From Ramlibacter sp. (GTDB lineage: Bacteria; Pseudomonadota; Gammaproteobacteria; Burkholderiales; Burkholderiaceae_C): a DNA stretch of 64,000 nt. Of this stretch, positions 1 to 8,554 are shown one piece after another. Each line of letters starts with the position of its first letter. Positions within the stretch are counted from its first letter, which is position 1. The position numbers and the translations under genes were made by a program. The stretch spans positions 1 through 64,000 of the forward strand of contig JADJPY010000004.1 in NCBI GenBank assembly GCA_016713005.1. Direction: 5' to 3'. Under the pieces are notes generated by a model. That model did no database searches. It was not told the origin of the DNA and saw nothing but the letters and a program-made list of their open reading frames with translations.

Positions 1-85
1 GAAATAAAACCAATCAATCTCAATGTCGAGTACGCCAGCGACTTCGTCAACTTTCGGAGGCAACGGCATCGAGTTCATAGGTTTC

Positions 86-1278
86 CTACAACTGGCCTCT
101 GAATGCCCGGTGGAGCAGGGACTTCTTCAGTTCGTCGAGGGCGGCGAGCTTCTGCCGTTGCACTTCCACCAGCGACGCACACACGACCGATCGATGCCTG
201 CTAGCCTATCGACTACCTTTTGCTGCGTTTCCAGTGAAGGAACTGATGTGACCAGGAAGGCGCGGATGTCCTTCATGTTGACGTGCTGAACAGTGGCCCC
301 CTGGAATGGGCGATAGCGCCGCTGGCTAGGGGCGTTGGAGCAGGTGGGGCTAAGTAATCGGTTGAACACCTCACGCCTGGGCGGATCAGAACCGTGCGCT
401 GGCTAAGGGTATCACCTGCATTCCAGCCGGAATGACAGCGACGTTTCCGGCGGGCGCCTCTCGTGTGCCAGGATCAGGTCGCCCGGTAGCGGTACTGCTC
501 CGGCGAGTCCAGGGCCGCATAGGTCTCTTCCGAGACTCGATTCAGATCGTCAAGAATCAACTAACCCTTCCCGACATTCGGAGTTCTGATGGACGGTATC
601 CATGTTCTTGGGTCGGCGCAGTCTTGTGTTCGCAGTCAACGATGAACTCGCATAGCGAAGCAAGTTCACGAGGCTTGAAGCTGGTGTCGATATGCTGATC
701 GAAGCAAGCTTCTCCCAGCGTCCGCCAGCTCCCGTGCGTTCCGCAGGTTCTTCTCGGCGTTGGCCTTGGCGATGGCGATGCCCTCGAAGGCGTCGTCGAG
801 GATGGCGACGATGCGGCGCTGCTCGGGTAGCGAGGGAACCGGCACCGGGACTTCCTTTAGTTTCCCACCAGAAAGCTCTTTGAAGATTGCGCCAGTGCCG
901 AGGTCGTTCAGCAGATCGACTATGCTGCCAAGGTAGTAGTACAGAAACTTGTGGTCGATCCGGTTTCGAGGAACTAGGCCTTTGCAGCCTTGGACCATCA
1001 CCGGCTGCGTGTTGATTGCCAAGTGGCCGATAGGCGCACGCGAAGACAAAATCACTGAGTACGGCGGTAGCGGCCTCGCAGAACTGTTCTGAAGGCCTTG
1101 GTCCGTGATGGTCCGCTCGGTCTGGTCGATGTACGGCGTGTGTCGTTTCCCCATCTCGGCAGGTGTGATCCAGCGGTGCGGCCCACCCCAGTACTCGGCA
1201 ACCCCGGTTTGGTGTTCCTCCATTGACCACATCACAGATGTCGCCGATGGACGTGATCCTCAACCGGTCCTCAGCCAC
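86..1278 (-). pseudogene. hsdS: Type I restriction-modification specificity subunit, broken
   Basis: HsdS chooses the DNA target of a type I restriction-modification complex. Fragments of one HsdS can be read in order on the minus strand but in alternating frames. The first recognition domain has the VNGGTP, EYWGGPHRWITPAEMG and LSSRAPIGHL motifs (about 1230-900). The central conserved helix follows (LPEQRRIVAILDDAFEGI, about 840-770). The second recognition domain starts CEFIVDCEHKTAPTQE (about 660-610). A distal conserved region VNMKDIRAF...ETQQKVVDRL leads to the terminal HRAFRGQL and a stop at 86-88. At least five single-base indels separate these pieces, while the motifs themselves are well kept. 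The GTG start near 1278 is a guess. It follows hsdM directly, as is usual. It is either a recently inactivated gene or a stretch of poor sequence. Confidence 0.75.
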
Positions 1279-2724
1279 CACTAACTCCCGGATCGTCGCC
1301 AGCACTTCGGCGCTTTCGGCATCGAGCGCCGCGATCTCGTCGAGGATGTCCTGCGGTGTGCGATGCACGACTTCATCGCCGCCAATCGGGTTCTTGACCG
1401 ACAGGTCGCGAGGTGGCAGTGTCGATCGCTGGTCACATCCACCGACCAGCTCTGCGCCGAGTCTCCAAACGTCTTCCGCCGCTCGACGAAATCGACCAGG
1501 TCGTCGTCGTTCAGTGGGTTGGTCTTGCCCATGTTGCGGCCCGGATCCATTTTGTAGAACCAAACCTTGCGCGTGGGCGCGCCTTTCTCGAAGAACAGCA
1601 CGACGGTCTTGACGCCAGCGCCCTGGAAGGTACCGCCGGGCATGTCCAGCACCGTGTGCAGGTTGCAACTCTCGAGCAGGAGCTTGCGAATGCTAGTGCT
1701 GGCGTTGTCGGTGTTGCTCAAGAAGGTGTTCTTGATGACGATGGCCGCGCGCCCGCCGGCCTTCAGCGTCTTGATGAAGTGCTGCATGAACAGGAAGGCC
1801 GTCTCGCCGGTCTTGATCGGGAAGTTCTGCTGAACCTCCTTGCGTTCCTTGCCGCCGAAGGGCGGGTTGGCCAGGATCACGTCGTAGCGGTCACGCTCCT
1901 GAATGTCGCTGATGTTGTCGGCCAGCGTGTTAGCGTGGACGATGTTCGGCGCCTCGATGCCATGCAGGATCATGTTCATGATCGCGATGACGTAGGCCAG
2001 GCTCTTCTTCTCCTTGCCGAAGAAGGTGCGCGTCTGCAGCGTCTTCAGGTCGTCAGCCTTGGTGGCCTTGGGCAGCAGGTAGTCGAAGGCCTCGCACAGG
2101 AAGCCGGCCGAGCCGCAGGCGCCGTCGTAGATGCGCTCGCCGATCTTGGGGTCCAGCACCTTGATCATGGCGCGGATCAGCGGGCGCGGCGTGTAGTACT
2201 CACCGCCGTTGCGCCCGGCGTTGCCCATGTTCTTGATCTTGGCTTCGTACAGGTGCGAAAGCTCGTGCTTCTCGCTTTGCGAGCCGAAGCGCAGCTCGTC
2301 CACCCGGTCGATCACGTCGCGCAGGTTGTAGCCGCTTTCAACCGGTTCTTGATCTCGCTGAAGACCTCGCCGATCTTGTACTGATGGTGTTGGGCCGCTG
2401 GCGCCGCTGGAAGCCGGCCAGATACGGGAAGAGCTTGCCGTTGACGAAGTCGCGCAGGTCGTCGCCGGTCATGGCGCCGTTGTGGTCGAGTTTGCCGTCT
2501 GCGGCTTTGGGGGCAGCCCAAGCCTCCCAGCGGTAGGGTTCGGCCAGGATAAAGCTGTAGCTCTTGCCCTCCAGTTCGGCCTTGGCTGCCTTGTCACGCT
2601 CCAGCGCGTCGAGGTACTTCAGGAACAGCAGCCAGGACGATTGCTCGGTGTAGTCCAGCTCGCTGGTGCAGCCTGCGTCCTTGTGCAGGATGTCGTCGAT
2701 GTTCTTGAAAGTTTGCTCGAACAC
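1279..2724 (-). pseudogene. hsdM: Type I restriction-modification DNA methyltransferase subunit, broken
   Basis: HsdM is the adenine-N6 methyltransferase subunit of a type I system. The N-terminus reads MFEQTFKNIDDILHKD and continues to about 2385. After a lost base the frame continues KIGEVFSEIKNR, and after another near 2338 the main part follows. That part includes LSHLYEAKIKNMGNAGRNGG, the AdoMet motif I DGACGSAGFL, and the catalytic motif NPPF at about 1860. A further disturbance near 1390-1430 moves the C-terminus to another frame (LSVKNPIGGDEVVHRTP, then DILDEIAALDAESAEVL). The exact end is uncertain because of the frame changes. Added up, the length fits a normal HsdM of about 480 residues. 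Its partner hsdS follows; no hsdR is inside the window. Confidence 0.8.
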
Positions 2725-2821
2725 GGTGCGGGAGCCCCATTGGTGATATCTAGTGGGATATTCTCGCCGACCTTCTCGAAAGTTCGCCAGTTTTCTGAAC
2801 CGCAGAGCCTCGGTTACACAT

Positions 2822-3448
2822 TCAGAAGTCGAAGTCTTTGAGCTGCCCAGTCAGAATGCCAAGCTTCGCCGCCATCCCGGCCAGCGCGGTTTCGACATTG
2901 GCGTCGTGTTTGCGATGCAATCGCTCGAAGGTTCTCCAGTGCATGCCCTTGGGCTTCCAGCCGGTGCCGTTCAGGATGCCTGGCTCCCAGCCCAGCCTAT
3001 CGCGGAGTTTGTCCGCGCGCCGGGTAGCCCGGTCGTCAAAGGCCTCTCTCTGGCTTCGGTAAGCCAGGCGGTGGCACTCGCGACATGCAAACACCCGCCC
3101 TCCGTACAGCACCGCCACGCGCCGCCCGCAACCTACGGCCGGGCAACGCCACCAGACTCTCTGCCCGCCAAAGCCGCAATCGGTCCAATCCAGGCTCACC
3201 GGATAGTTCATCGTTTCCCACTCTCCGCCGTTGAAGCTGGTGTTCTGGCTCCGGTAGTTCAGCAGCACGCGGCCAGTCTCGACTCGCAGGCTGATAGTCC
3301 CCGTGACTTCGTCGTTGCAGGTCCACTGCCAGTTGAAGCGCCGTCCGGGTGTCAGCAAGCCGTCGCGGTTGATCTTGCGAACGTCAAGAGGTCTGAGGTC
3401 GTCCGTACAGAACCTGCCGCCTCGTCTTCCGCTCCCAAAGCCACCCAT
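2822..3448 (-). CDS. Island-associated zinc-ribbon protein of unknown function
   Basis: This 208-residue protein begins MGGFGSGRRGGR. A strong ribosome site (GGAGG, about 3457-3461) sits 9 bases before the chosen ATG; the open frame extends further upstream, but that part overlaps the preceding gene. The middle holds a CPAVGCGRR...CRECH cysteine pattern (about residues 125-150) that looks like a zinc ribbon. A basic region and WKPKGMHWRTFERL follow. Proteins with the GSGR start and the KPKGMHWRT motif are familiar as hypothetical proteins of prophages and integrative elements. The role is unknown; nucleic-acid binding is a guess from the zinc ribbon. It lies between the primase group and hsdM, on the same strand. 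Confidence 0.75.
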   Translation of the reverse strand: MGGFGSGRRGGRFCTDDLRPLDVRKINRDGLLTPGRRFNWQWTCNDEVTGTISLRVETGRVLLNYRSQNTSFNGGEWETMNYPVSLDWTDCGFGGQRVWWRCPAVGCGRRVAVLYGGRVFACRECHRLAYRSQREAFDDRATRRADKLRDRLGWEPGILNGTGWKPKGMHWRTFERLHRKHDANVETALAGMAAKLGILTGQLKDFDF

Positions 3449-3557
3449 CTCTATGTCCTCCGAAAATTCTCCGAAATCATCTGGCAAATTGAACAATTTT
3501 TGCAGTGCTATTGGGGCCCGGATAGCGCGCCAGGCCGCGCCGTTGCTGGGTTTTCGT

Positions 3558-3875
3558 CTATTTCCGACGAACGCACTTTTGCGCGATTTCAGCGGCCAAA
3601 ACTGTCCGAATGCCGTCCTTAAGGTCGTGCTCTGACTCAGGAAACTTGATGGAATGGACGGTTTCACGCGTCAAGCGCTCGATGAGCGGATCCGTGCCGT
3701 TGAGTTGCTGCACCACCACCGTTAGCGGGGTGGGCGCGCTGACGGCAGGCTTACCCACGAGGTACTGCGCCAGCCAGGCCCGCGCTCGTGAGTCGCCAGC
3801 CTGGGCGAGAGTCTTCGCCTTGGTAACCACCGACCGCCAATCGTCGAGCGTGACTGCGTCCAGAAGCACGCCCAT
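3558..3875 (-). CDS. Small island-associated hypothetical protein
   Basis: This 105-residue frame opens MGVLLDAVTLDDWRSVVTKA, and an AKTLAQAGDSRARAWLAQYL segment follows. That looks like the small helical proteins found near primases in prophages and integrative elements. The ATG at 3875 has a good GGAGG site 7 bases upstream. However, the other frame just upstream encodes MARRKRQDLIRGHAEHRRTE from an ATG near 3941, and that would make a natural N-terminus for this protein. One lost or gained base near 3875-3880 could therefore have split a gene of about 127 codons. I do not recognise a function. Confidence 0.6.
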   Translation of the reverse strand: MGVLLDAVTLDDWRSVVTKAKTLAQAGDSRARAWLAQYLVGKPAVSAPTPLTVVVQQLNGTDPLIERLTRETVHSIKFPESEHDLKDGIRTVLAAEIAQKCVRRK

Positions 3876-3981
3876 GTAGTCACCTCCGTGCGCCGGTGCT
3901 CCGCGTGGCCCCGGATCAGGTCTTGTCGCTTTCTTCGTGCCATGTCGGATCCTCTCTCTATCTCGCTAGATTTGCCACGGC

Positions 3982-4647
3982 TCAGTGCAGGCCGTCGCGC
4001 AGAGCGAAGGCTTCGCACCGCTGCAGGATGTTTTGCACCGGCTCAAGCCGTCGGTTGGCACCTGCGATGCGCCCATTCGCTGCCGCGATACATCGGCCGG
4101 CGTCCCCCAACCATGAGCATTCCAGGCACAGCCGACGGTCATCTCCATCGCGGTCGCGCAGTGTCAGTCGCAGAGCCAATCCATGTGCATCATTTCGGCC
4201 AATCGCCTGGAAGAGTTTCGACCGCGCTTTGGAAGCCGCCATCTCCAAGCCATCGGGGTCTAGGCAAGTCTGCCCATCTGACAGGCTTGCGTCCTCAGTA
4301 GCCATGTCCTCGGCCAAGCAATCGGGCTGCAAGGAGGCAGTTACTGCGAGGTGTGGCCCTGCAAAGGGGACAAGCGGGGACACGGGGGACACCGCGCCGG
4401 TATTGAGCTTTCCTGCATCCGGCACTTGGGGACAGGCCGGGGATCCCTGGGGACGTACCTTCGGCAATGAAGTGACTTGATCCCGCGCCACCGCTACCGC
4501 CGCCGCCTGTTTGTCCCCAAGCGTCCCCGGGATAGCCTCGGCCGCTGGGGGCGCCGGAAGCCGCGTATTTGCTTGCGTCCCCCATGTCCCCACTTGTCCC
4601 CGCACTTTGATGGTGGGTTGCGACAGCACAGAGAAATCGAGCTTCAT
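3982..4647 (-). CDS. Island-associated hypothetical protein with DRRLCLEC motif
   Basis: This 221-residue protein has a low-complexity first half rich in Thr, Pro and Gly (GQVGTWGT near residue 17). The second half has the motif RLTLRDRDGDDRRLCLEC (about residues 160-178) and a C-terminal ILQRCEAF. Proteins with this combination recur directly downstream of the primase-helicase in integrative elements of Burkholderiales; their function is not known to me. Its ATG overlaps the stop of the primase gene by four bases (ATGA), so the two are probably translationally coupled. Confidence 0.7.
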   Translation of the reverse strand: MKLDFSVLSQPTIKVRGQVGTWGTQANTRLPAPPAAEAIPGTLGDKQAAAVAVARDQVTSLPKVRPQGSPACPQVPDAGKLNTGAVSPVSPLVPFAGPHLAVTASLQPDCLAEDMATEDASLSDGQTCLDPDGLEMAASKARSKLFQAIGRNDAHGLALRLTLRDRDGDDRRLCLECSWLGDAGRCIAAANGRIAGANRRLEPVQNILQRCEAFALRDGLH

Positions 4648-7364
4648 TCAGCGTCCGCCCACTTGTTGGTGAACACATAGACCCGTGCCGTGCCAACGCC
4701 CGGCAACCGCGGCTTTTGTGTCGGCCGACCGTCGCCCCCGGGCACGATCCAGCCTTGCTCCAACAAGCATCGCGTCGCGGCTTTCAGTTCAAAGCCGGCG
4801 CATACGTCGCGCCTGAATGCCTCGGGCAAGACCAGAAACTCCCGCGCGCCATCCATGCCGTTGCGGTAGAAGCCGGCCCTATTGACAATGCGTTGATCGA
4901 CTGTCGCGGCCACGTCCTCAAAGCGGCTGGCGCCGTGAGTCTCAAAGAAGCCCCTCACTTGCGCCAACAAGGTACGGTCTTCACGGTTGCCAGCCCCTCC
5001 AAATGCGTCCAGCCAGACGGAAAGGCACCGGCTCGCCGCCGTTGTGGCTTCTCCTTCAGACCAGCCCGTTAAGCCGTAGTGGGTTGCAAGTTCGCCAGCA
5101 ACGGCCACCAGGCCGAAGCGTTGCGCCACCCTGAGCACTTGCCCGGCCGCGCCCGCCGGTGCGTTCTCGGCAACAAACTGGCGCACGCCTCCGATGATCA
5201 GGTCAGGTAATTTGTCTCGGTCTCTCACGACGGCCCGCAGCCACGCCATGCCCGCGGCACCGTGATGCCGGTTTGCAGCGTCCTTCAAGGCCAGCGACAA
5301 TGCCGCCGGGCTGGCGCAACCGTTCAGCGTCTCAAATAAGCCCAGCCCAGCGCCCGCGTCTGCTTCAATGTCCGCCAGGCGTATCTCCTGGCCAGCGTTG
5401 GCTTTTCGCCCTATACGCGCCATCAGTGCTGATAGCGACTCTTCCCCAGCGGAAAGGAACAACAGTCGCCAGCTTGCCGCCTGCCGCGCGGTGCCACTGC
5501 GCGCTGCCCGGGTCTTGCCCTGCCCGTTGGCCAGCAAGTAAGCCGCTTCGCCGGATTCTTTGGGGTCGATCTGGCTCAGTTCGTCCAGGATAAGCAAGCC
5601 GTCGTTGTGCAGCGCAGCCAGCCCTTCAAGTCCGTTGGCTGTCGCTCGCCAAAGGCGCGGGTAGGTAGTAGGGTTGCCCCACACAGAAGCTGCAACTTTC
5701 AGGGCGGTGGACTTGCCGATGGACGTTCCGCCGCGAATATGAAAGCCCCCTGAATCTTCACCCGCCAGGTTGGCAAGCGGTCCCGGCAAAGGCCACCGAT
5801 ATCGCGAACACCAAACGCGAATTGCCCAATGCCAGTCGCGCTACGGAATCGCGCCAGTCTTCAGCCGTGCCCGCAGCGCCGTAGGCTGGTTCAATCGCGT
5901 GCAAGTTCTGAATACAACGCGCTCGGCACGTTCGCCAATGGATTCGGCCGGTGTGACGTATATTGCTCCCTGCCAGCCCAGCTGATCTACGCATCGGGCG
6001 CGGTCCTTCACTGGCCACACCTGCACATAAGAGGCCAACAAGTCGCGCGCTGCCCGCCCTGGAGCGATGGACAGTCCCGCTTGCGCCAGTTCGCGCCGTA
6101 CGTCCACGCCGTCGCCCTGGAGCAGTTCAAGAGGCATGGCCCATTGGTGCCGCACGCCATCGTCGTCGTGCCCTTCCAGCAATCGACCCCAGGCTGTGCT
6201 CCTGGCGTCGCGGGTCGCAGCCACCACTGCCAGGCCACCACATATCCATTGCGGCATTTTTTCGAGGCCAGTGGTCGCGTCCTTTGCGATGTAGAACACC
6301 CCGCGCTGTTCGAGCCTGAAGCGACCACCGCTGAACTTGCATTCGCGCGCCGCGTCGCCTTCTGCGGCCGCTGATTCGCCACCTGTGGCGCCGGAAATGG
6401 TGCTGCCGGGCACTTCCCCTCGCCTATCAGCGAGGCGCTCCGGGTCAGATTCGCGGGGTCCACTCGCTGCGTCAATGCATCGCCGCACGGCCGAAAGGCC
6501 TGCGAACTGGTGGAGGTCGTTGAAGTCGGTGGCCTTTTCTGGTCGGGCAACGCCGAACTGAGGCATTGCCACCAGTGCGCCCGAGGCGCGCGCAGCCTCG
6601 GTTGCCTTGCTCAGGCCTGGGTTACCCAACGACTGATGGTCGTCATCAGCGCAAACAATCAACTGCAGGCCTGGGTACTTCTCGCGGATTGCCGTGGCCA
6701 CAGGCATCAAGTTGCCCGCATCGAAGGCCACTGCCACCGCATAGCCTGTGGCTTCGTGGATGCTCGCCCCCGTGGCAAAGCCTTCTGCCACGCACAAAAC
6801 GCCATCAGGCTGCCCGATATCGAAGTAGCAGCCCGCCTTGCGACCGCCAGTGAGGAAGCGCTTTTCGCCATCAGCGCCAATGAACTGGAGCGAATGAATG
6901 GTGCCTTCGACATCGCGCAGCGGTATCACGAGACGCTCCCCCTGCACCCGGACACCATGGGGCTGAATGCCCTTTCGCTCCGTGTACGGATGGGAGTCAC
7001 AAACTGCTGCGTTCTCAAACAGAGATTTCGCCCGCTTGCGTGCATCGGCTTTGCGTTTGCCCTCTTTACGTTCGCGCTCGCGCCGTACGCTTTCCAGCTT
7101 GAGGCGGTGCGCAGCCTCTTCCGTCGGGGACAACGTGCGAGCAGGTTCAGCCCGCCAGTTCTGCCATCCAATCCCATCACGCCAGTTCTCGAAACCCCCG
7201 GCCGGTATCCTGTCCAGGTGCAGCAGGTAGGCAGCATCGCCTTTGCCGCCACGCCCTTCGGCATCGCACCGATGAATGCGCCCATCGGCGATGATTTCGC
7301 CGCCTGCTGGGACGATGCCACGCTGCGCCAGCGCTGCCAGGAACTGTTCTTTGGGCTCAAGCAT
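4644..7364 (-). pseudogene. TOPRIM/DUF927 primase-helicase, frame broken twice
   Basis: This is a replication protein of mobile elements with primase-like TOPRIM and helicase-like DUF927 parts. The chosen start (MLEPKEQFLAALAQRG) overlaps the previous gene by eight bases. The first part has the TOPRIM-type segment GVLCVAEGFATGASIHEATG and LIVCADDDHQ. The last part has a Walker A loop (GGTSIGKSTA, about 5725) and a Walker B-like LLILDELSQ. Around 5909 one C appears lost (TTCAG where TTCCAG restores the frame). Near 5785 one base appears gained. Between them the true frame reads LHAIEPAYGAAGTAEDW...VAFAG. Repaired, the protein would be about 905 residues, a normal length for such fusions. Either the gene is inactive or both indels are sequence errors. 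Confidence 0.75.
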
Positions 7365-7593
7365 TTCTTGGCGGCGCCTTTCCGTCGCACCCCAGAGGGA
7401 CCGCAATCACTTCCGAATCTGAAATGCGAGCCGCCGCCTGAAGCAGGAACGCGCCGGCATCCCCTTTTATTGCGTTCAGCCCAGCAGACGCGACAGCATC
7501 GGCTGCCAGTGATGCAGCAACATCAACGCGATGACCTGTATTCGCGCCAAGAGCAGACGCACCGAGCCCGCGGCAATCTTGGACGGCCTCCAT
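7357..7593 (-). CDS. Small hypothetical protein between alpA and primase
   Basis: This 78-residue frame starts MEAVQDCRGLGASALGAN and is rich in Ala. It lies in the AlpA-to-primase gap and its stop overlaps the primase start by eight bases (ATGCTTGA), which supports it as a real operon member. The upstream stop context and tight packing with alpA (8-base gap) fit one transcript. No domain is recognisable and no function can be given. Confidence 0.5.
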   Translation of the reverse strand: MEAVQDCRGLGASALGANTGHRVDVAASLAADAVASAGLNAIKGDAGAFLLQAAARISDSEVIAVPLGCDGKAPPRNA

Positions 7594-7600
7594 CCGAGTC

Positions 7601-7843
7601 TCACAATGTGTCGGCTTGTGCTGCTTGCGCGGTACTAACCACACGGCCACGCTGAAGCCATGCGTCCAGGTCCTCCCCGGAAATAAAGATGCGACCACGC
7701 TTCACGAACTTCGGTCCGGTCCCGTCGCACCGCTTCATCGCCAAGGTCTTTACGCTCAACCCGCAATAAGTCGAAGCGTTCTTCGGATCCATGCGCCCAT
7801 CGGGCAGCACCACCACTTCAGCCGTTTGAACGATTTCAGTCAT
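7601..7843 (-). CDS. AlpA/excisionase-family DNA-binding protein
   Basis: This 80-residue protein carries a MerR-like winged helix-turn-helix. The sequence PKNASTYCGLSVKTLAMKRC, then GPKFVKRGRIFISGEDLDAWL, is the standard AlpA/Xis pattern: a sublocus-reading helix, then an arm ending in DLDAWL. Such proteins act as excisionases or as activators of the integrase and replication genes of integrative elements. It is the first gene of the minus-strand island operon (alpA, small protein, primase, downstream genes) and is divergent from the ribbon-helix-helix gene and integrase. Which of the two roles it plays cannot be told from sequence. Confidence 0.8.
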   Translation of the reverse strand: MTEIVQTAEVVVLPDGRMDPKNASTYCGLSVKTLAMKRCDGTGPKFVKRGRIFISGEDLDAWLQRGRVVSTAQAAQADTL

Positions 7844-7977
7844 CTTGACCTTCTGGGTATTAACCCTGTGTTTAAAGACAATACGAGTCTATCCAAGACA
7901 AAAAGTATTGCAATAGAACACATGTAGGCTTAGAATTGCGCGGATGGCTCTAGAACTTTCGAACACGAGGTAACGAC
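7844..7977. promoter_or_regulatory. Divergent control region of the island
   Basis: This 134-bp AT-rich gap separates the leftward alpA operon from the rightward gene at 7978 and the integrase. It must hold the promoters of both directions. It is clearly richer in A and T than its surroundings (for example AGACAATACGAG and AAAAAGTATTGCAATAG around 7877-7917). I could not pick unambiguous -35/-10 pairs or an operator palindrome. Confidence 0.45.
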
Positions 7978-8529
7978 ATGGCGGAACAGGAAATGCGAAA
8001 AGGCGGGGGAGGCAAGCTCTCGCGATCAGAAACAGTCACGGTACGACTTGATCCAAAGTTGCGGTATCTCGCGGAGTTGGCGGCGCGCCTTCACCGGCGC
8101 ACCCTGTCGAGCTACATCGAGTGGTCCATCGAAGGGAGCCTAGTAAACAGCGTGCTTGCCGGGGATCACAACGGCCCGTCAATCAAGGATGAGGCGGAAT
8201 ACTTGTGGGACGTGGACGATGCAGACCGGTTCGCGAAGTTGGCTTTGCGTTACCCCCACCTGCTGACCCATGAGGAACAGGTTCGATGGAAGCTGATTCG
8301 TGAGAACGGCTATCTGTGGAGAGGGACGTTCAACGTAAGGAACAAGGAATGGGAGTGGTCTGTCAACGAGCACTCGTTCATCTTTTCGCACCTGCGCGAT
8401 CACTGGGAGATCTTTTGCGCCGTCGCGGAAGGACGTAGCAAACCAGACAGCTTGCCCAAGTGGCAAGAGACCGATCCCTCATGGATCGCAGCCGCCGGGC
8501 AGTTCCCCATTCGACGATATTTCCGATGA
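7978..8529 (+). CDS. Ribbon-helix-helix-like island protein
   Basis: This 183-residue protein begins MAEQEMRKGGGGKLSRSETV. The segment ETVTVRLDPKLRYLAELAAR...RRTLSSYIEW (about residues 17-50) reads like an Arc/CopG-type ribbon-helix-helix: a short strand TVTVRL, then two helices. The remaining ~130 residues are rich in Trp and acidic residues and show no known domain. It lies 25 bp before the integrase on the same strand, so a role in controlling integrase or element copy number is plausible but inferred. Confidence 0.65.
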   Translation: MAEQEMRKGGGGKLSRSETVTVRLDPKLRYLAELAARLHRRTLSSYIEWSIEGSLVNSVLAGDHNGPSIKDEAEYLWDVDDADRFAKLALRYPHLLTHEEQVRWKLIRENGYLWRGTFNVRNKEWEWSVNEHSFIFSHLRDHWEIFCAVAEGRSKPDSLPKWQETDPSWIAAAGQFPIRRYFR

Positions 8530-8554
8530 CATTCCGTTCTGACCTGGAGCGAGC

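Noticed and set aside
86..1278. Two separate hsdS genes
   Set aside because: The fragments follow in the normal order of one HsdS (first recognition domain, spacer helix, second recognition domain, end), so a single broken gene is simpler.
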